Source of the DNA: Blastococcus sp.
GTDB taxonomy: Bacteria > Actinomycetota > Actinomycetes > Mycobacteriales > Geodermatophilaceae
DNA: 64,000 nt
Assembly (NCBI GenBank): GCA_025465355.1
Contig: JAODNN010000072.1
Location: 1 to 64,000 of the forward strand
Direction: 5' to 3'
Both the position numbers and the translations under genes were made by a program. Position 1 is the stretch's first letter. Every line of letters starts with the position of its first letter. Below, in pieces: positions 1 to 8,119 of the stretch. The notes beneath the pieces are model-generated. The model worked only from the letters and a program-made list of their open reading frames with translations, made no database searches and was not told where the DNA came from.

Positions 1-127
1 GCTCGACGGCGGGGTGTTCACCCCCGACCTGATCGAGACGTGGATCGAGTACAAGCGGGAGAACGAGATCGACCCGATCCGCCTCCGCCCGCACCCGCAC
101 GAGTTCGCGATGTACTACGACATCTGA
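1..127 (+). CDS. glnA: glutamine synthetase, 3' end (partial)
   Basis: The open frame from base 2 gives 41 residues and ends [13 protein letters not shown], followed by TGA at 125-127. This is the typical C-terminus of type I glutamine synthetase, the cytoplasmic enzyme that makes glutamine from glutamate, ammonia and ATP. The 5' part lies left of the window, so the catalytic residues and adenylylation tyrosine cannot be checked. glnE, which encodes the enzyme that modifies this protein in actinobacteria, lies convergently at the other end of the window. A 16-bp tandem duplication straddles the stop codon, and a strong hairpin follows. A 24-bp near-copy of bases 100-123 occurs at 5859-5882. 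Confidence 0.93.
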   Translation, partial: LDGGVFTPDLIETWIEYKRENEIDPIRLRPHPHEFAMYYDI

Positions 128-148
128 CAGAGACGACATCTGACAGAG
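117..148. repeat. 16-bp perfect tandem duplication across the glnA stop codon
   Basis: ACGACATCTGACAGAG occurs at 117-132 and again at 133-148 with no mismatch. The first copy contains the last glnA codons and the stop. The unit overlaps the 24-bp glnA end that is repeated at 5859-5882, so it may be a scar of integration or excision. It could also be simple slippage. Confidence 0.85.
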
Positions 149-151
149 GAG

Positions 152-190
152 GGCCGGTGACCTGCGTATTCAGGTCACCGGCCTTTCTCT
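152..190 (+). terminator. Rho-independent terminator after glnA
   Basis: A perfect 13-bp inverted repeat (GGCCGGTGACCTG at 152-164 and its complement at 171-183) encloses a 6-nt loop and is followed by TTTCTCTT. It lies 25 bases after the glnA stop and probably ends the glnA transcript. Confidence 0.88.
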
Positions 191-285
191 TGCTCTCGAT
201 CTGCTTTCAGCGCGGATGAGGCCGTGGCCCGGCGGACGCCGGCGGGACTAGCCTGCGGCACTAGCCGGTAGCAGGGGAGGCGACC

Positions 286-1593
286 GTGCCGCGTTCCTCC
301 GTCGTCGTGGTGGGCGGCGGATTCGCCGGCTTCTTCGCTTCCTCCGTCCTCGAGCGTCTCCTGCCCCCGGAGGCGGCCGACCTGACGCTCATCAGCGCGA
401 CGGATCACCTCTGCTACAGCCCACTCCTGCCCGAGGTCGCCTCCGGCCGGCTCGACCCGCGCCGCATCGCTGTCCCCCTGCATACGCGGCTGCGCCGTAC
501 CCGCATCGTGCAGGCGAGGGTGGAGGACGTCGACTTCGACCAGCGGACCCTGGAGGTCGTGGCCGACCACGGCCCCATCGGTCCGGTGTCCTGGGACCGG
601 CTGGCATTGACCACCGGCAGCATCACGCGGACGTTGCCGACGCCCGGGGTGGACACCTACGCCCTCGGCCTCAAGACATTGGTCGAGGCGCAGTACCTGC
701 ACGACCACGTCCTGCGGCAGCTGGAGCTGGCCGACAGCACCCCCGACCCGATCGAACGTCGCGCCAGACTCACCTTCGTCGTCGTCGGCGCCGGCTACAC
801 CGGCACCGAGACCGCGGCGCAACTACAGCGCATGACCATGACGCAGCTCGACCGCTTTCCGCGCCTGAGGCCCGACGACCTGCGTTGGCTCCTCGTCGAC
901 CTCGCACCCGCGATCCTGCCCGAGCTCGGTACCCGGCTGGGCCGCGCCGCGATGCGGGTCATCCGGGAGCGCGGCATGGAGACGCGGCTGGGCACCACCG
1001 TCACGGCCATAGACCACCACAGCGTGACGCTGTCCGACGGCGACACCCTCGCCGCGTGCACTGTCGTGTGGACCGTCGGCGTCACCCCGCCGCCGCTGAT
1101 CCGGCAGCTGGCCCTACCGGTGCACCGCGGCCGGCTCGTCGTCGACGAGCAACTCCGACTGCGCGACGGCGTCTGGGCCGCGGGAGACAGTGCCGCTGCG
1201 CGCGATCCGTTCAGCCAGACCGACGCCGACTACCCGCCTACGGCCCAGCACGCGCAGCGGCAAGGCGTCATCATCGGCCGGAACATCGCGGCGAGCCTCG
1301 GCTACGGGCGCCCACGGCGCTACCGGCACGGCGACCTGGGGCTCGTCGCCGACCTCGGCGGCGTCTCGGCCGTCGCCCGGCCGCTGGGCCTCCCGCTCAC
1401 CGGTCCCGTGGCGAAGGTGGTCACGAAGGGCTACCACCTCTACGCCCTGCCCTCGGGCGCGAACCGGATCCGGGTGGCCAACGACTGGATCACCAACCTG
1501 GTCAGCCGCCCGATCGCGGCCCAACTGGGCCTGGTCGACCGTCAGGCGGCACAGCTCGTCCGGGAACAAGGGGGCTCCGGGGCGGTCCGCTGA
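286..1593 (+). CDS. type II NADH dehydrogenase-like FAD/NAD(P) oxidoreductase
   Basis: This 435-aa protein looks like an NDH-2-family flavoprotein, a single-chain, non-proton-pumping membrane-associated enzyme passing electrons from NADH to quinone. The FAD-binding glycine motif VVVVGGGFAGFFAS is at residues 6-19. The second (NADH) Rossmann motif VVVGAGYTGTETA is near residue 166. The C-terminal FAD motif VWAAGDSAA is near residue 302. I chose the GTG start at 286 because AGGGGAGG sits 5-12 bases upstream. No gene neighbour explains its role. It lies between the glnA end and a decayed integrase, so it may be cargo of an inserted element. The exact electron acceptor cannot be read from the sequence. 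Confidence 0.82.
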   Translation: MPRSSVVVVGGGFAGFFASSVLERLLPPEAADLTLISATDHLCYSPLLPEVASGRLDPRRIAVPLHTRLRRTRIVQARVEDVDFDQRTLEVVADHGPIGPVSWDRLALTTGSITRTLPTPGVDTYALGLKTLVEAQYLHDHVLRQLELADSTPDPIERRARLTFVVVGAGYTGTETAAQLQRMTMTQLDRFPRLRPDDLRWLLVDLAPAILPELGTRLGRAAMRVIRERGMETRLGTTVTAIDHHSVTLSDGDTLAACTVVWTVGVTPPPLIRQLALPVHRGRLVVDEQLRLRDGVWAAGDSAAARDPFSQTDADYPPTAQHAQRQGVIIGRNIAASLGYGRPRRYRHGDLGLVADLGGVSAVARPLGLPLTGPVAKVVTKGYHLYALPSGANRIRVANDWITNLVSRPIAAQLGLVDRQAAQLVREQGGSGAVR

Positions 1594-1603
1594 GCCGCGC
1601 AGA

Positions 1604-1640
1604 GGCGCTAGCAGTCCCCGACGAGTCCCCACGGTCCGCC
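1604..1640 (-). repeat. direct repeat of the integrase tail, copy 1
   Basis: These 37 bases match 5925-5961 with one mismatch, and the first 31 are identical. They encode the integrase C-terminus (DRGDSSGTASA on the - strand). Both copies have the same orientation. Confidence 0.92.
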
Positions 1641-1889
1641 AGCACAGCAGCAACGGCGGCCCGTGCGGACTCGTCGCTGTCGGGGCACAGGCGCCCGTAC
1701 GTGCCCAGGGTGGTCTTGGCACTGCCGTGGCGTAACCGGTGCTGGACGACCTTGACGTCGAGGCCGCTGCCGACGAGGCAGCGAGGCCAGGTGGTGCCGG
1801 AGGTCGTGGAAGCGGAAGATCTGCGCGATGTGCACCTTCGCCTGGATGACGGTCCGGGGACGCCGGCCGGCGCGATTCGGCAAGGTCAA
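1604..1889 (-). pseudogene. tyrosine recombinase (phage-type integrase), decayed 3' fragment
   Basis: Read on the - strand, the first frame gives FRFHDLRHHLASL, the box with the conserved H-x-x-R of tyrosine recombinases. A frameshift near 1775 follows. The next frame continues LVGSGLDVKVVQHRLRHGSA, then KTTLGTYGRL, which holds the nucleophilic tyrosine, and then the integrase tail ending GDSSGTASA. The N-terminal DNA-binding and core domains are missing: the similarity stops close to the sortase gene at 1913. The gene is therefore truncated and frameshifted and cannot make an active enzyme. The last 37 bases (1604-1640) recur at 5925-5961. An integrase remnant close to a repeated glnA end marks this as a former integration site. 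Confidence 0.85.
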
Positions 1890-1912
1890 TCTTCGCCAGG
1901 CGGCCGGCCGGC

Positions 1913-2578
1913 TCAGCTGCGCCGAATGCTGACCAGGTCGGCGAAGACAACGATGTCGTCCACATAGCTACGCGCCTGGTGATCGAACGCGCCACCGCAC
2001 GTGATAACCCGGAGTCCGGCGTGATTGATGTCGCCGTACACCGCGTCGGTGGGGAACGCATCTTTTGCGTACCGTTCAACCTGGTGCACCTGGAAGACAA
2101 CAGTGCTGCCGTCTTGTCGGGCGATGGTGATGTCGTCGCCGGCCACGAGGTCGTGGAGGCGGTAGAAGACTCCGGCCGAGCCGCCCCAGTCGACGTGCCC
2201 GGCAAGGACGGCCGGCCCGACTTCGCCCGGAGTCGGCCCGCCGGTGAACCAGCCGGCCGGGAAGCCCGACGGCGGAACTTGGAGCGTGCCGTCAGCCTGT
2301 AGCCCGAGGTCCATCAGAGGCGAATCCACGCCGATCGCCGGAATGAGCACGCGCACCGGCTTGGACGCGGCCAGTGCCATCGTTGTCGGGCTGGCCGACG
2401 AGGGCGGGCTGGACGACTTGACGATTGATGGGGCTGAGACGGCGAGCCGTCCGTTGTCACATCCCGCGGTCGTGAGGGCCAGAACGCCCAGCAAGACCAC
2501 GAGCACGGACCGGATAAGTCGTCGGTCCCACGGTCGGAGGCGCGCCGGTCTTCGCACTCGACCGCCGACCGACGTCAC
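1913..2578 (-). CDS. class E/F-type sortase with lipobox-like N-terminus
   Basis: This 221-aa protein is a sortase-family transpeptidase of the short actinobacterial type that joins secreted proteins to the cell envelope. The N-terminus has a hydrophobic stretch ending LTTAGC, which could be a lipoprotein signal or a membrane anchor. The catalytic residues are visible: His in AVLAGHVDW (about residue 128), Cys in VITCGG (about residue 194) and Arg in QARSYVDDIVV (about residue 203). Its start overlaps by four bases the stop of the ice-binding-like surface protein at 2575. Co-transcription with a substrate is usual for such sortases, so that neighbour is the likely substrate. Confidence 0.88.
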   Translation of the reverse strand: MTSVGGRVRRPARLRPWDRRLIRSVLVVLLGVLALTTAGCDNGRLAVSAPSIVKSSSPPSSASPTTMALAASKPVRVLIPAIGVDSPLMDLGLQADGTLQVPPSGFPAGWFTGGPTPGEVGPAVLAGHVDWGGSAGVFYRLHDLVAGDDITIARQDGSTVVFQVHQVERYAKDAFPTDAVYGDINHAGLRVITCGGAFDHQARSYVDDIVVFADLVSIRRS

Positions 2579-3573
2579 CTCAGAGACTGGATCGGGACCA
2601 CGGCCGCGTCAGCGCGCGCGGTGCGCCCGTCAGGTGGGAGATGACACGTGGTCCTCCCAACGGTGCTGCCATCGCCGGTGTCCACGGCGCCCACAGGGAA
2701 CCGAGGAACCTGTCGGTGGCCGGACTTCCCGACGGCCGACGCTGCGCCGGAGTGTCCGGCGCCTGCTCCACTGGTGGGCGGGGTGGTGGGGTTCGACAGC
2801 GGGCTGACCGGCGGAGTGCAGGCCGGAACGGTGATCGTGTTTGTGTCCAGCGTGACCGCTCCGTTGCTGGCGAGCACCCGGCCCTCGACGGTGGCACCGG
2901 TGGTCAGTGTGATGCTGTCGTCGGCGAGGATGTTGCCGCGGAAGTGGGTGGTCGTTCCCAGTGTGGCCGAGCTGCCGACCTGCCAGAAGACATGGCATGC
3001 CTGCGCGCCGTTGAGCAGTACGACGCTGCTGCTCGAGGCGGTCGTGAGCGTGCTGCCGGCTTGGAAGACGAAGACCGCATCGGGATTGCCGGCGGCGTCC
3101 AGGGTGAGTGCTCCGGTGAGCCCCATCGAGCTGGATGCCTTGTAGACACCGGCCGTGAGCGTCTGGCCACCGAGGTCCGTGGTCACCGCCGCTGGCGGCC
3201 CTTCCCCGGCCGCGGTCCCGTAGGCGGTGAGGAGGTCATGCTTCGCCCCTTGCGTGACCGCGTCACCGGCATGGTTCGTCCCGGTCTGGGTGATGCCGGC
3301 ACCTCCGGTGACGGTGGTCGTCGGAAAGGTGCCGATGTCGCCGGTGATCGTGGTCGGGCCGGTGTTGGTGATGCCCGAGCCCGCGAGTACAGCGAAACTC
3401 CCGGCGGTGCCGAGAGGGACTGTCGTGGCTGCGGCCTGCGCGGTACCGGTCAGGGCGCCGAACAGGCCGACCGACACGATCACCACCAGGCTCAGCCCGG
3501 TGCGGGTCCCTACCCGTCGGGCCCTTCCGGGGCCCGAACAGGTGCGGGACCGGGTGCTCGGGACCGACGTCAC
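2575..3573 (-). CDS. secreted ice-binding-like (DUF3494) protein with sorting-like motif
   Basis: From the GTG at 3573 this is 332 aa. A start at 3681 (368 aa) is also open, but it adds a long Arg-rich leader. A signal peptide (LSLVVIVSVGLFGALTGTAQA) is followed by a threonine- and glycine-rich domain with DUF3494 hallmarks: PLGTAGSFAVLAGSGITNTG, TTITGDIGTFP, GVYKASSSMGLTG and WQVGSSATLGT. This domain occurs in ice-binding proteins and in many actinobacterial surface adhesins, so ice binding itself is not shown. Near the C-terminus PVGAVDTGDGS resembles a sortase recognition motif. The usual hydrophobic segment and basic tail after it are absent, replaced by a polar stretch, so anchoring may be lost or unconventional. 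The sortase gene follows immediately. Confidence 0.82.
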   Translation of the reverse strand: MTSVPSTRSRTCSGPGRARRVGTRTGLSLVVIVSVGLFGALTGTAQAAATTVPLGTAGSFAVLAGSGITNTGPTTITGDIGTFPTTTVTGGAGITQTGTNHAGDAVTQGAKHDLLTAYGTAAGEGPPAAVTTDLGGQTLTAGVYKASSSMGLTGALTLDAAGNPDAVFVFQAGSTLTTASSSSVVLLNGAQACHVFWQVGSSATLGTTTHFRGNILADDSITLTTGATVEGRVLASNGAVTLDTNTITVPACTPPVSPLSNPTTPPTSGAGAGHSGAASAVGKSGHRQVPRFPVGAVDTGDGSTVGRTTCHLPPDGRTARADAAVVPIQSLR

Positions 3574-3681
3574 GTCGGCGTTCCGTTCTCCGACCTCAAC
3601 CCTCGGACCGGCGGTGCGCTGAAGAGGACGCCGGCGTGAATGCCGGAGCTCCAAGGTCGTCGGTACCGATGAGGGAAGCAC

Positions 3682-4223
3682 ACGGTAACCATATGGCTAC
3701 ATTCAGCACTCCATGCGGATGCGACCCGCGGTTCTGTTCCCCCGATAACGTCGGCCTCGCATTTCCGGGCCTCGTTGCACCGATGACGCATTTGCACGTA
3801 AAAGTCGACATCAAGGCTTCGAGGACGTCGACGTCACGTTCCACCCGGTTACAGACGTCCCGGTCGAGGACCCCCGGGTGACCCACCGTCCGAGACGATC
3901 TGAGCGCAATCCGTCCCGGACGCCGGGAAAGCATCGGCACAACTGCGCTGCGGCCGGGTGAAACTGTGGCCCATCGCCCATCGCCCATCGCCGGCTCCAG
4001 GCGTCGTGCCAGCCGTGCTGCAGTCCTCCACCAGTACGGCTCCCTCGCGACCGCCAGGTGCAGGCGTGGCCGCCACAGGCGGGGATCGCGGCTGACCGAC
4101 CGACGGGGTGGGCGGAGAGTCGATGGCGGGTATCGGGGGCGGGTCCCACCCGCCGTCCTGTTCGCGGCCCGAGCGGTCTGGGATCGCGCAGCAATGCCGC
4201 TATGCGGTGTTCACGCTGGTCGG
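3682..4223. other. gene-poor interval
   Basis: I see no convincing gene here. The interval is less GC-biased than its surroundings. It contains a triplicated CCCATCG tract near 3970-3990 and short frames that lack codon bias. It probably carries the promoter of the - strand surface-protein/sortase pair. The rest looks like decayed DNA of the integration zone. Confidence 0.5.
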
Positions 4224-5489
4224 TCACGCGGCGGGCGGGCGGACGGGCGAGGCGAGGTCAGCGTCGGCACCGTTCTCGCTCTCCCTGCGGCGCGGGGGTC
4301 CTCCGTACCAGTCGAGGCACACCATCGTGGCGTCGTCGCGGAGATGGCCTCCGGTCGCATGCAGTATCGCCGCGCCCAGCTCATGGACGACCTCCCGGGG
4401 GTGGAGGTCCGCCGTGGCCGCGAGCGCAGCCGCGACGTCCAGAGAGGCGGCATTGCGCTCCTGCATGCCGTCGGTGAGGAAGATGATGCGGTCCCCAGCT
4501 TCGAGCGAAAAGCGCTGCGGCTGGAACGACTTCCCGGGCACGACACCGAAGGGCGGTTCGATATCCAGTTGTATCTCCTCCACCCGGCCACCGCGCAGCC
4601 GGAGGGGGAACGGGTGACCAGCGTTTACGATCGCGGCCCTTTGGGTCGACAGATTCACCCGCATGAGCTGTCCGGTGACGAACTGTCCGGCGGGCGCGTT
4701 CTCGGCCAAGGCGTCATTGGCGTATCGGGCCTGCGCGTCGAGGTCCAGTCCCTGCCGGCGGGCGTTGCGCAGGCCTCCCACGAGCAGTGTGGCCAGCAGT
4801 GCGGCTTCGATCTCGTGACCGACGGCATCGGTGATCGATACATGGAGCGAATCGCGATTGAGCGTGTAGTCGAAGGTGTCGCCTCCCACGGAGGCGGCCG
4901 GCTCCAGCCAGCCGGCGAGGGTGAACTGCCCGGCTTCGCAGGTGTACGAGGAGGGGAGCAGCCGACGCTGGATCTCGGCGGCCAGCGAGAACGGGGTGGT
5001 GCGCTGTCCCCACTCGAACACGTCGGTGTACCGGCGGGCGGCTATGACGACGTAGGCCAGGGCGTGGGCGGCGGCGGCGGCATCGGCGATCAACGTTGGG
5101 ACCGGCGAGGTCGGCAGGACCAGTTCTAGCAACCCGATCGCATCTCCGCGGTCCGTGACCGGGACAATCAACCTGGCCCCGTCCTCAAGCGCGTGGACGT
5201 CGACCTGCTGGGTTCGCAGCACACGCTCGTACACGGTGCCGTGCAACGGCAGCGACGCCGCCTTTGAGCCGGCCTGCGTCCGTGCGCCCTCGGCACCGGC
5301 AGCACCCGTGGTGAGACGTACGACGGCGCGGCCGCTGAAGTCAGCGATCAGGAAGGTCAGTTCGCGCGCGTCGAGCATCTCCGCGAGCGCCTCTGCGGCG
5401 GCCTCTACTGCCTCGATCGGCGCTCTCACCTGGACCCGATCGAGCAGCACGCCGACGTCCAGGCGGCCCGGGGCGGGCGGGGTCAGCAT
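4224..5489 (-). CDS. PPM/SpoIIE-type serine/threonine phosphatase with N-terminal GAF-like domain
   Basis: This is a 421-aa protein from the ATG at 5489; longer in-frame starts add an unlikely basic leader. Residues about 1-170 form a GAF-like sensor region (MLTPPAPGRLDVGVLLDRV onward, with LIVPVTDRGDAIGLLELVLP). Residues about 180-400 form a SpoIIE/PP2C phosphatase domain with metal-binding acidic motifs: VGGDTFDY, ITDAVGHEIEAALLA, IFLTDGMQER and DDATMVCLDWYG. Such proteins dephosphorylate anti-sigma-factor antagonists in actinobacterial stress signalling. No sigma factor or anti-sigma gene is adjacent, so the partner is unknown. It is soluble: no membrane segment is visible. Confidence 0.85.
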   Translation of the reverse strand: MLTPPAPGRLDVGVLLDRVQVRAPIEAVEAAAEALAEMLDARELTFLIADFSGRAVVRLTTGAAGAEGARTQAGSKAASLPLHGTVYERVLRTQQVDVHALEDGARLIVPVTDRGDAIGLLELVLPTSPVPTLIADAAAAAHALAYVVIAARRYTDVFEWGQRTTPFSLAAEIQRRLLPSSYTCEAGQFTLAGWLEPAASVGGDTFDYTLNRDSLHVSITDAVGHEIEAALLATLLVGGLRNARRQGLDLDAQARYANDALAENAPAGQFVTGQLMRVNLSTQRAAIVNAGHPFPLRLRGGRVEEIQLDIEPPFGVVPGKSFQPQRFSLEAGDRIIFLTDGMQERNAASLDVAAALAATADLHPREVVHELGAAILHATGGHLRDDATMVCLDWYGGPPRRRESENGADADLASPVRPPAA

Positions 5490-5858
5490 GCGAAGGACTC
5501 TAGGCGGAGCGCCCGCAGCTATCCGCCCTGAGAGCCGCGAGGGGCGAAGGCGCCTGACGGGGGAACTTCGCGGAGAGATTCCCTTTTCGGCCGTGCGAGT
5601 CACACGTGCGGCTCGGGCCCTTTTTCGCCATACCCATGTTGCAGCCACTGGCGGGCGAGCGACCACTGTCGCGGTCATTGCCGAGTGCCGGTCACAGACC
5701 AGCAGACCCACCTCAGCGCCCGGGATGGGCCACGCGGCCAGGCCGCACCCTGTCCGCACGATTCTCGATCGCACCCCTCATCGACCAACCTCGCTCGAAC
5801 CTGAACGCGCAGGTCAACAGTCGATTTCGACGGCCACCATCAACAGCCAAACGCAGAG

Positions 5859-5882
5859 CGAGTTCCCGATGTACTACGACAT
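5859..5882 (+). repeat. copy of the glnA 3' end (attachment-site-like)
   Basis: These 24 bases match 100-123 at the glnA terminus with one mismatch (C for G at 5866) and would read EFPMYYDM in place of EFAMYYDI. Upstream and downstream bases do not match, which is what an attL/attR core looks like. A decayed integrase tail begins 42 bases downstream. Confidence 0.8.
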
Positions 5883-5924
5883 GTGCGTCGGACAGGCCGC
5901 TGACCTGCTGCTTTACGGCGCGGT

Positions 5925-5961
5925 GGCGCTAGCAGTCCCCGACGAGTCCCCACGGGCCGCC
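5925..5961 (-). repeat. direct repeat of the integrase tail, copy 2 (integrase remnant)
   Basis: This matches 1604-1640 in the same orientation with a single mismatch. It encodes ARGDSSGTASA on the - strand and then a different short tail ending at a stop at 5913. No other part of an integrase is left here. Confidence 0.88.
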
Positions 5962-6261
5962 ATCCGGAGGCGATCAACAACGACGCGAAGCAGGGTCAGC
6001 TTCGCTACGAGCTGGTTGATCTTCATGTTCTCTCTACTCGTCCTCGCCGCCGGTGGACGGCAGGCAGGAGCTCCCCGCTGAGCGTCTCGGCCGCGGGCGC
6101 ATTGGGCCGAACAGGCGGTGCGACGACCCAGCCGGGGCCGCGCGGGGCGCCGTCGACCGTGCGCGACGGCGTAGGGCTGTCCAGGTTGCGGACCGCGGAA
6201 GCGGTACGGGCGGGGCGTTCACGCTCCCGTTGGTGCCGTCGGTGCCAGCTACGGTGACCCG

Positions 6262-8070
6262 GTGAGCCTGGGCCCACGGTCTCAGCGCGTCGTTGCCTCA
6301 TCCCAGCCTGCCGCTGAGCGGGTCGGGAGGTTGCTGTCGGTCAATGTCGGAAGGCCGAAGGACGTGAGGTGGCAAGGGAGAACGGTCTTCACCAGCGTGT
6401 TCAAGAGCACCGTCGACGGTCAACGCCGGGTCGGCAAGCTCAACCTCGAGGGCGATGGTCAGGGCGATCTGGCGGGTCATGGTGGTGAGCAGCGTGCGGT
6501 GTTCGTCTACCAGATGGGCTCGTATCGGTACTGGGAGCGCGCGCTCGGGCGCACCGACTTCGTGTACGGACAGTTCGGCGAGAACTTCACCGTAGAAGGA
6601 CTCCCCGACGACGAGGTGTGCGTCGGTGACCGCTACCGCATCGGCACCGCGACGTTCGAGGTAACCCAACCGCGGGTGACCTGCTACCGCGTCGGCATCC
6701 GCATGAACGACCCGCGGATTCCCGCCCTCCTCGTCTCGCACCGCCGACCGGGCTTCTACTTCCGCGTGCTCGACGAGGGCGACGTGCAGGCGGGAGACGA
6801 GATCATCAAGCTCGCTTCCGGGCCCGAGCAGATGCCGATTACCGAGGTCGACGCGCTCCTCTATCTCCCCGGGCACGGGCGCCAGGAACTGCTCCGCGCA
6901 CTCCGGATCCCCGCTCTCAGCCCGGGTTGGCAGGCTTCCTTCCGGGCTCTGCTCGAACAGGAGCCCGGGAGTGGCAACGCCGGCCTTGGGGGCACACGCT
7001 CCCCGCCTGCGTGGGCCGGCTTCCGGCCGATGACCGTCACGACGATCACCCGCGAGAGTGATTCGGTGATCTCGATACGTCTCGAGGACCCCGACGGCGC
7101 TCACCTGGCGGCAGCCCGCCCAGGCCAGTACCTCACCGTACGAGTCCGCCCCGACGAGGGGCATCGCCCCCTGTTGCGGAACTACTCCATGTCCGGACCG
7201 CCGGGGGCGGACGACTACCGCATCAGTGTCAAGCGTGAACTCCGTGGCGCGGTGAGCGGCTACCTGTGCACGCGTCTCTCCGTCGGCGACCGGCTCGACA
7301 TCGCGGCTCCCCGTGGCGCGTTCACCCTTGACCGGACGCGCGCACCGGTGCTGCTGATCAGCGCCGGGGTCGGTGCCACTCCCGTTCTCGCCATGCTCCA
7401 CGCAATGGTGCAGGAGCATTCCGACCGAGAGATCTGGTGGCTGTACAGCGCACACAACGGCTCCGAGCACCCGTTCGCCGCCGAGGCGCGAGCTCTCCTG
7501 GACTCGCTCCCGAACTCGCGCAGCCGCGTGTACTACAGCCGCCCCGGTCCGGATGACCTGAAGGGTCACGACTTCGACGGCACGGGCCGGCTCACCGGGT
7601 CGGTTCTCGGAGATCTCGAGCTGCCCCGTGACGCGCAGGCATACCTGTGCGGGCCCGCGTCGTTCATGGACGAGATCAGCGCCGGCCTGTCGAGCCTCGG
7701 GGTTGAGGCCGCCCACATCCACACCGAGCCGTTCGGTCCTGCCCCGACTTCGACCCCGGGCATCGCGGCGGCGCCCATCCGCGCGCCCCACCCACCGGTC
7801 GGCCAGGCCGGAAACGGCCCGACGATCGCGTTCGCCCGCAGCGACCTCGCGATCCCGTGGAGCGACGACTACGGCAGCCTGCTCGAATTTGCTGAGGCCT
7901 GCGACGTACCGGTCCGCTGGTCGTGCCGCACCGGCGTCTGCCAGACCTGCGAAACCACGCTCATCGCCGGCAGGGTCGCCTACAGCCCGGACCCGGTGGA
8001 GCCACCGCCCGATGGAAGTGTCCTCATCTGCTGCTCACAGGCGCGCGGAGAACTCGTGCTCGACCTGTGA
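6262..8070 (+). CDS. MOSC domain - ferredoxin reductase - 2Fe-2S ferredoxin fusion
   Basis: A 602-aa three-part enzyme. Residues about 20-230 are a YiiM-like MOSC domain (GDLAGHGGEQRAVFVYQ, YGQFGENFTVEGL, VTQPRVTCYRVGIRM with the sulfur-carrying Cys). Residues about 250-490 form an FAD/NAD(P)-binding ferredoxin reductase unit (RNYSMSGP for flavin binding, LLISAGVGATPVLAML for the nucleotide, YLCGPASFMDEI). The last 90 residues are a plant-type 2Fe-2S domain, CRTGVCQTCETTL with a fourth Cys in LICCSQ. MOSC proteins hold a molybdenum cofactor or reduce N-hydroxylated compounds, so one chain could carry electrons from NAD(P)H to a Mo centre. The GTG start at 6262 is uncertain; other starts downstream would keep all domains. 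Confidence 0.87.
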   Translation: MSLGPRSQRVVASSQPAAERVGRLLSVNVGRPKDVRWQGRTVFTSVFKSTVDGQRRVGKLNLEGDGQGDLAGHGGEQRAVFVYQMGSYRYWERALGRTDFVYGQFGENFTVEGLPDDEVCVGDRYRIGTATFEVTQPRVTCYRVGIRMNDPRIPALLVSHRRPGFYFRVLDEGDVQAGDEIIKLASGPEQMPITEVDALLYLPGHGRQELLRALRIPALSPGWQASFRALLEQEPGSGNAGLGGTRSPPAWAGFRPMTVTTITRESDSVISIRLEDPDGAHLAAARPGQYLTVRVRPDEGHRPLLRNYSMSGPPGADDYRISVKRELRGAVSGYLCTRLSVGDRLDIAAPRGAFTLDRTRAPVLLISAGVGATPVLAMLHAMVQEHSDREIWWLYSAHNGSEHPFAAEARALLDSLPNSRSRVYYSRPGPDDLKGHDFDGTGRLTGSVLGDLELPRDAQAYLCGPASFMDEISAGLSSLGVEAAHIHTEPFGPAPTSTPGIAAAPIRAPHPPVGQAGNGPTIAFARSDLAIPWSDDYGSLLEFAEACDVPVRWSCRTGVCQTCETTLIAGRVAYSPDPVEPPPDGSVLICCSQARGELVLDL

Positions 8071-8119
8071 TCGAGCGTCCGGCTCATGAAGGTCGGAGAC
8101 CCCCACAACGGAGGTCATC

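Larger units (their letters stand above)
5490..6261. other. integration-scar interval without a confident gene
   Basis: This stretch holds the 24-bp glnA-end copy (5859-5882) and the second integrase-tail copy (5925-5961). A short - strand reading frame (5913-6026, 37 codons) begins MKINQLVAKLTLL and runs in frame into the integrase tail. It overlaps by ATGA the stop of another GC-biased - strand frame at 6023, which has no recognisable product. The frames look like fused remnants rather than working genes. Confidence 0.55.

Noticed and set aside
4224-5774. Longer start for the SpoIIE-type phosphatase at 5774
   Set aside because: The extra 95 residues are Arg/Pro-rich with no domain, and the region is probably intergenic. 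The ATG at 5489 starts just before the GAF-like domain.
6023-6301. GC-biased - strand frame that overlaps a 37-codon frame by ATGA
   Set aside because: The codon bias is suggestive, but no family match is seen, it overlaps the start of the MOSC fusion gene, and it lies in a scarred region. It is noted only in the interval entry.
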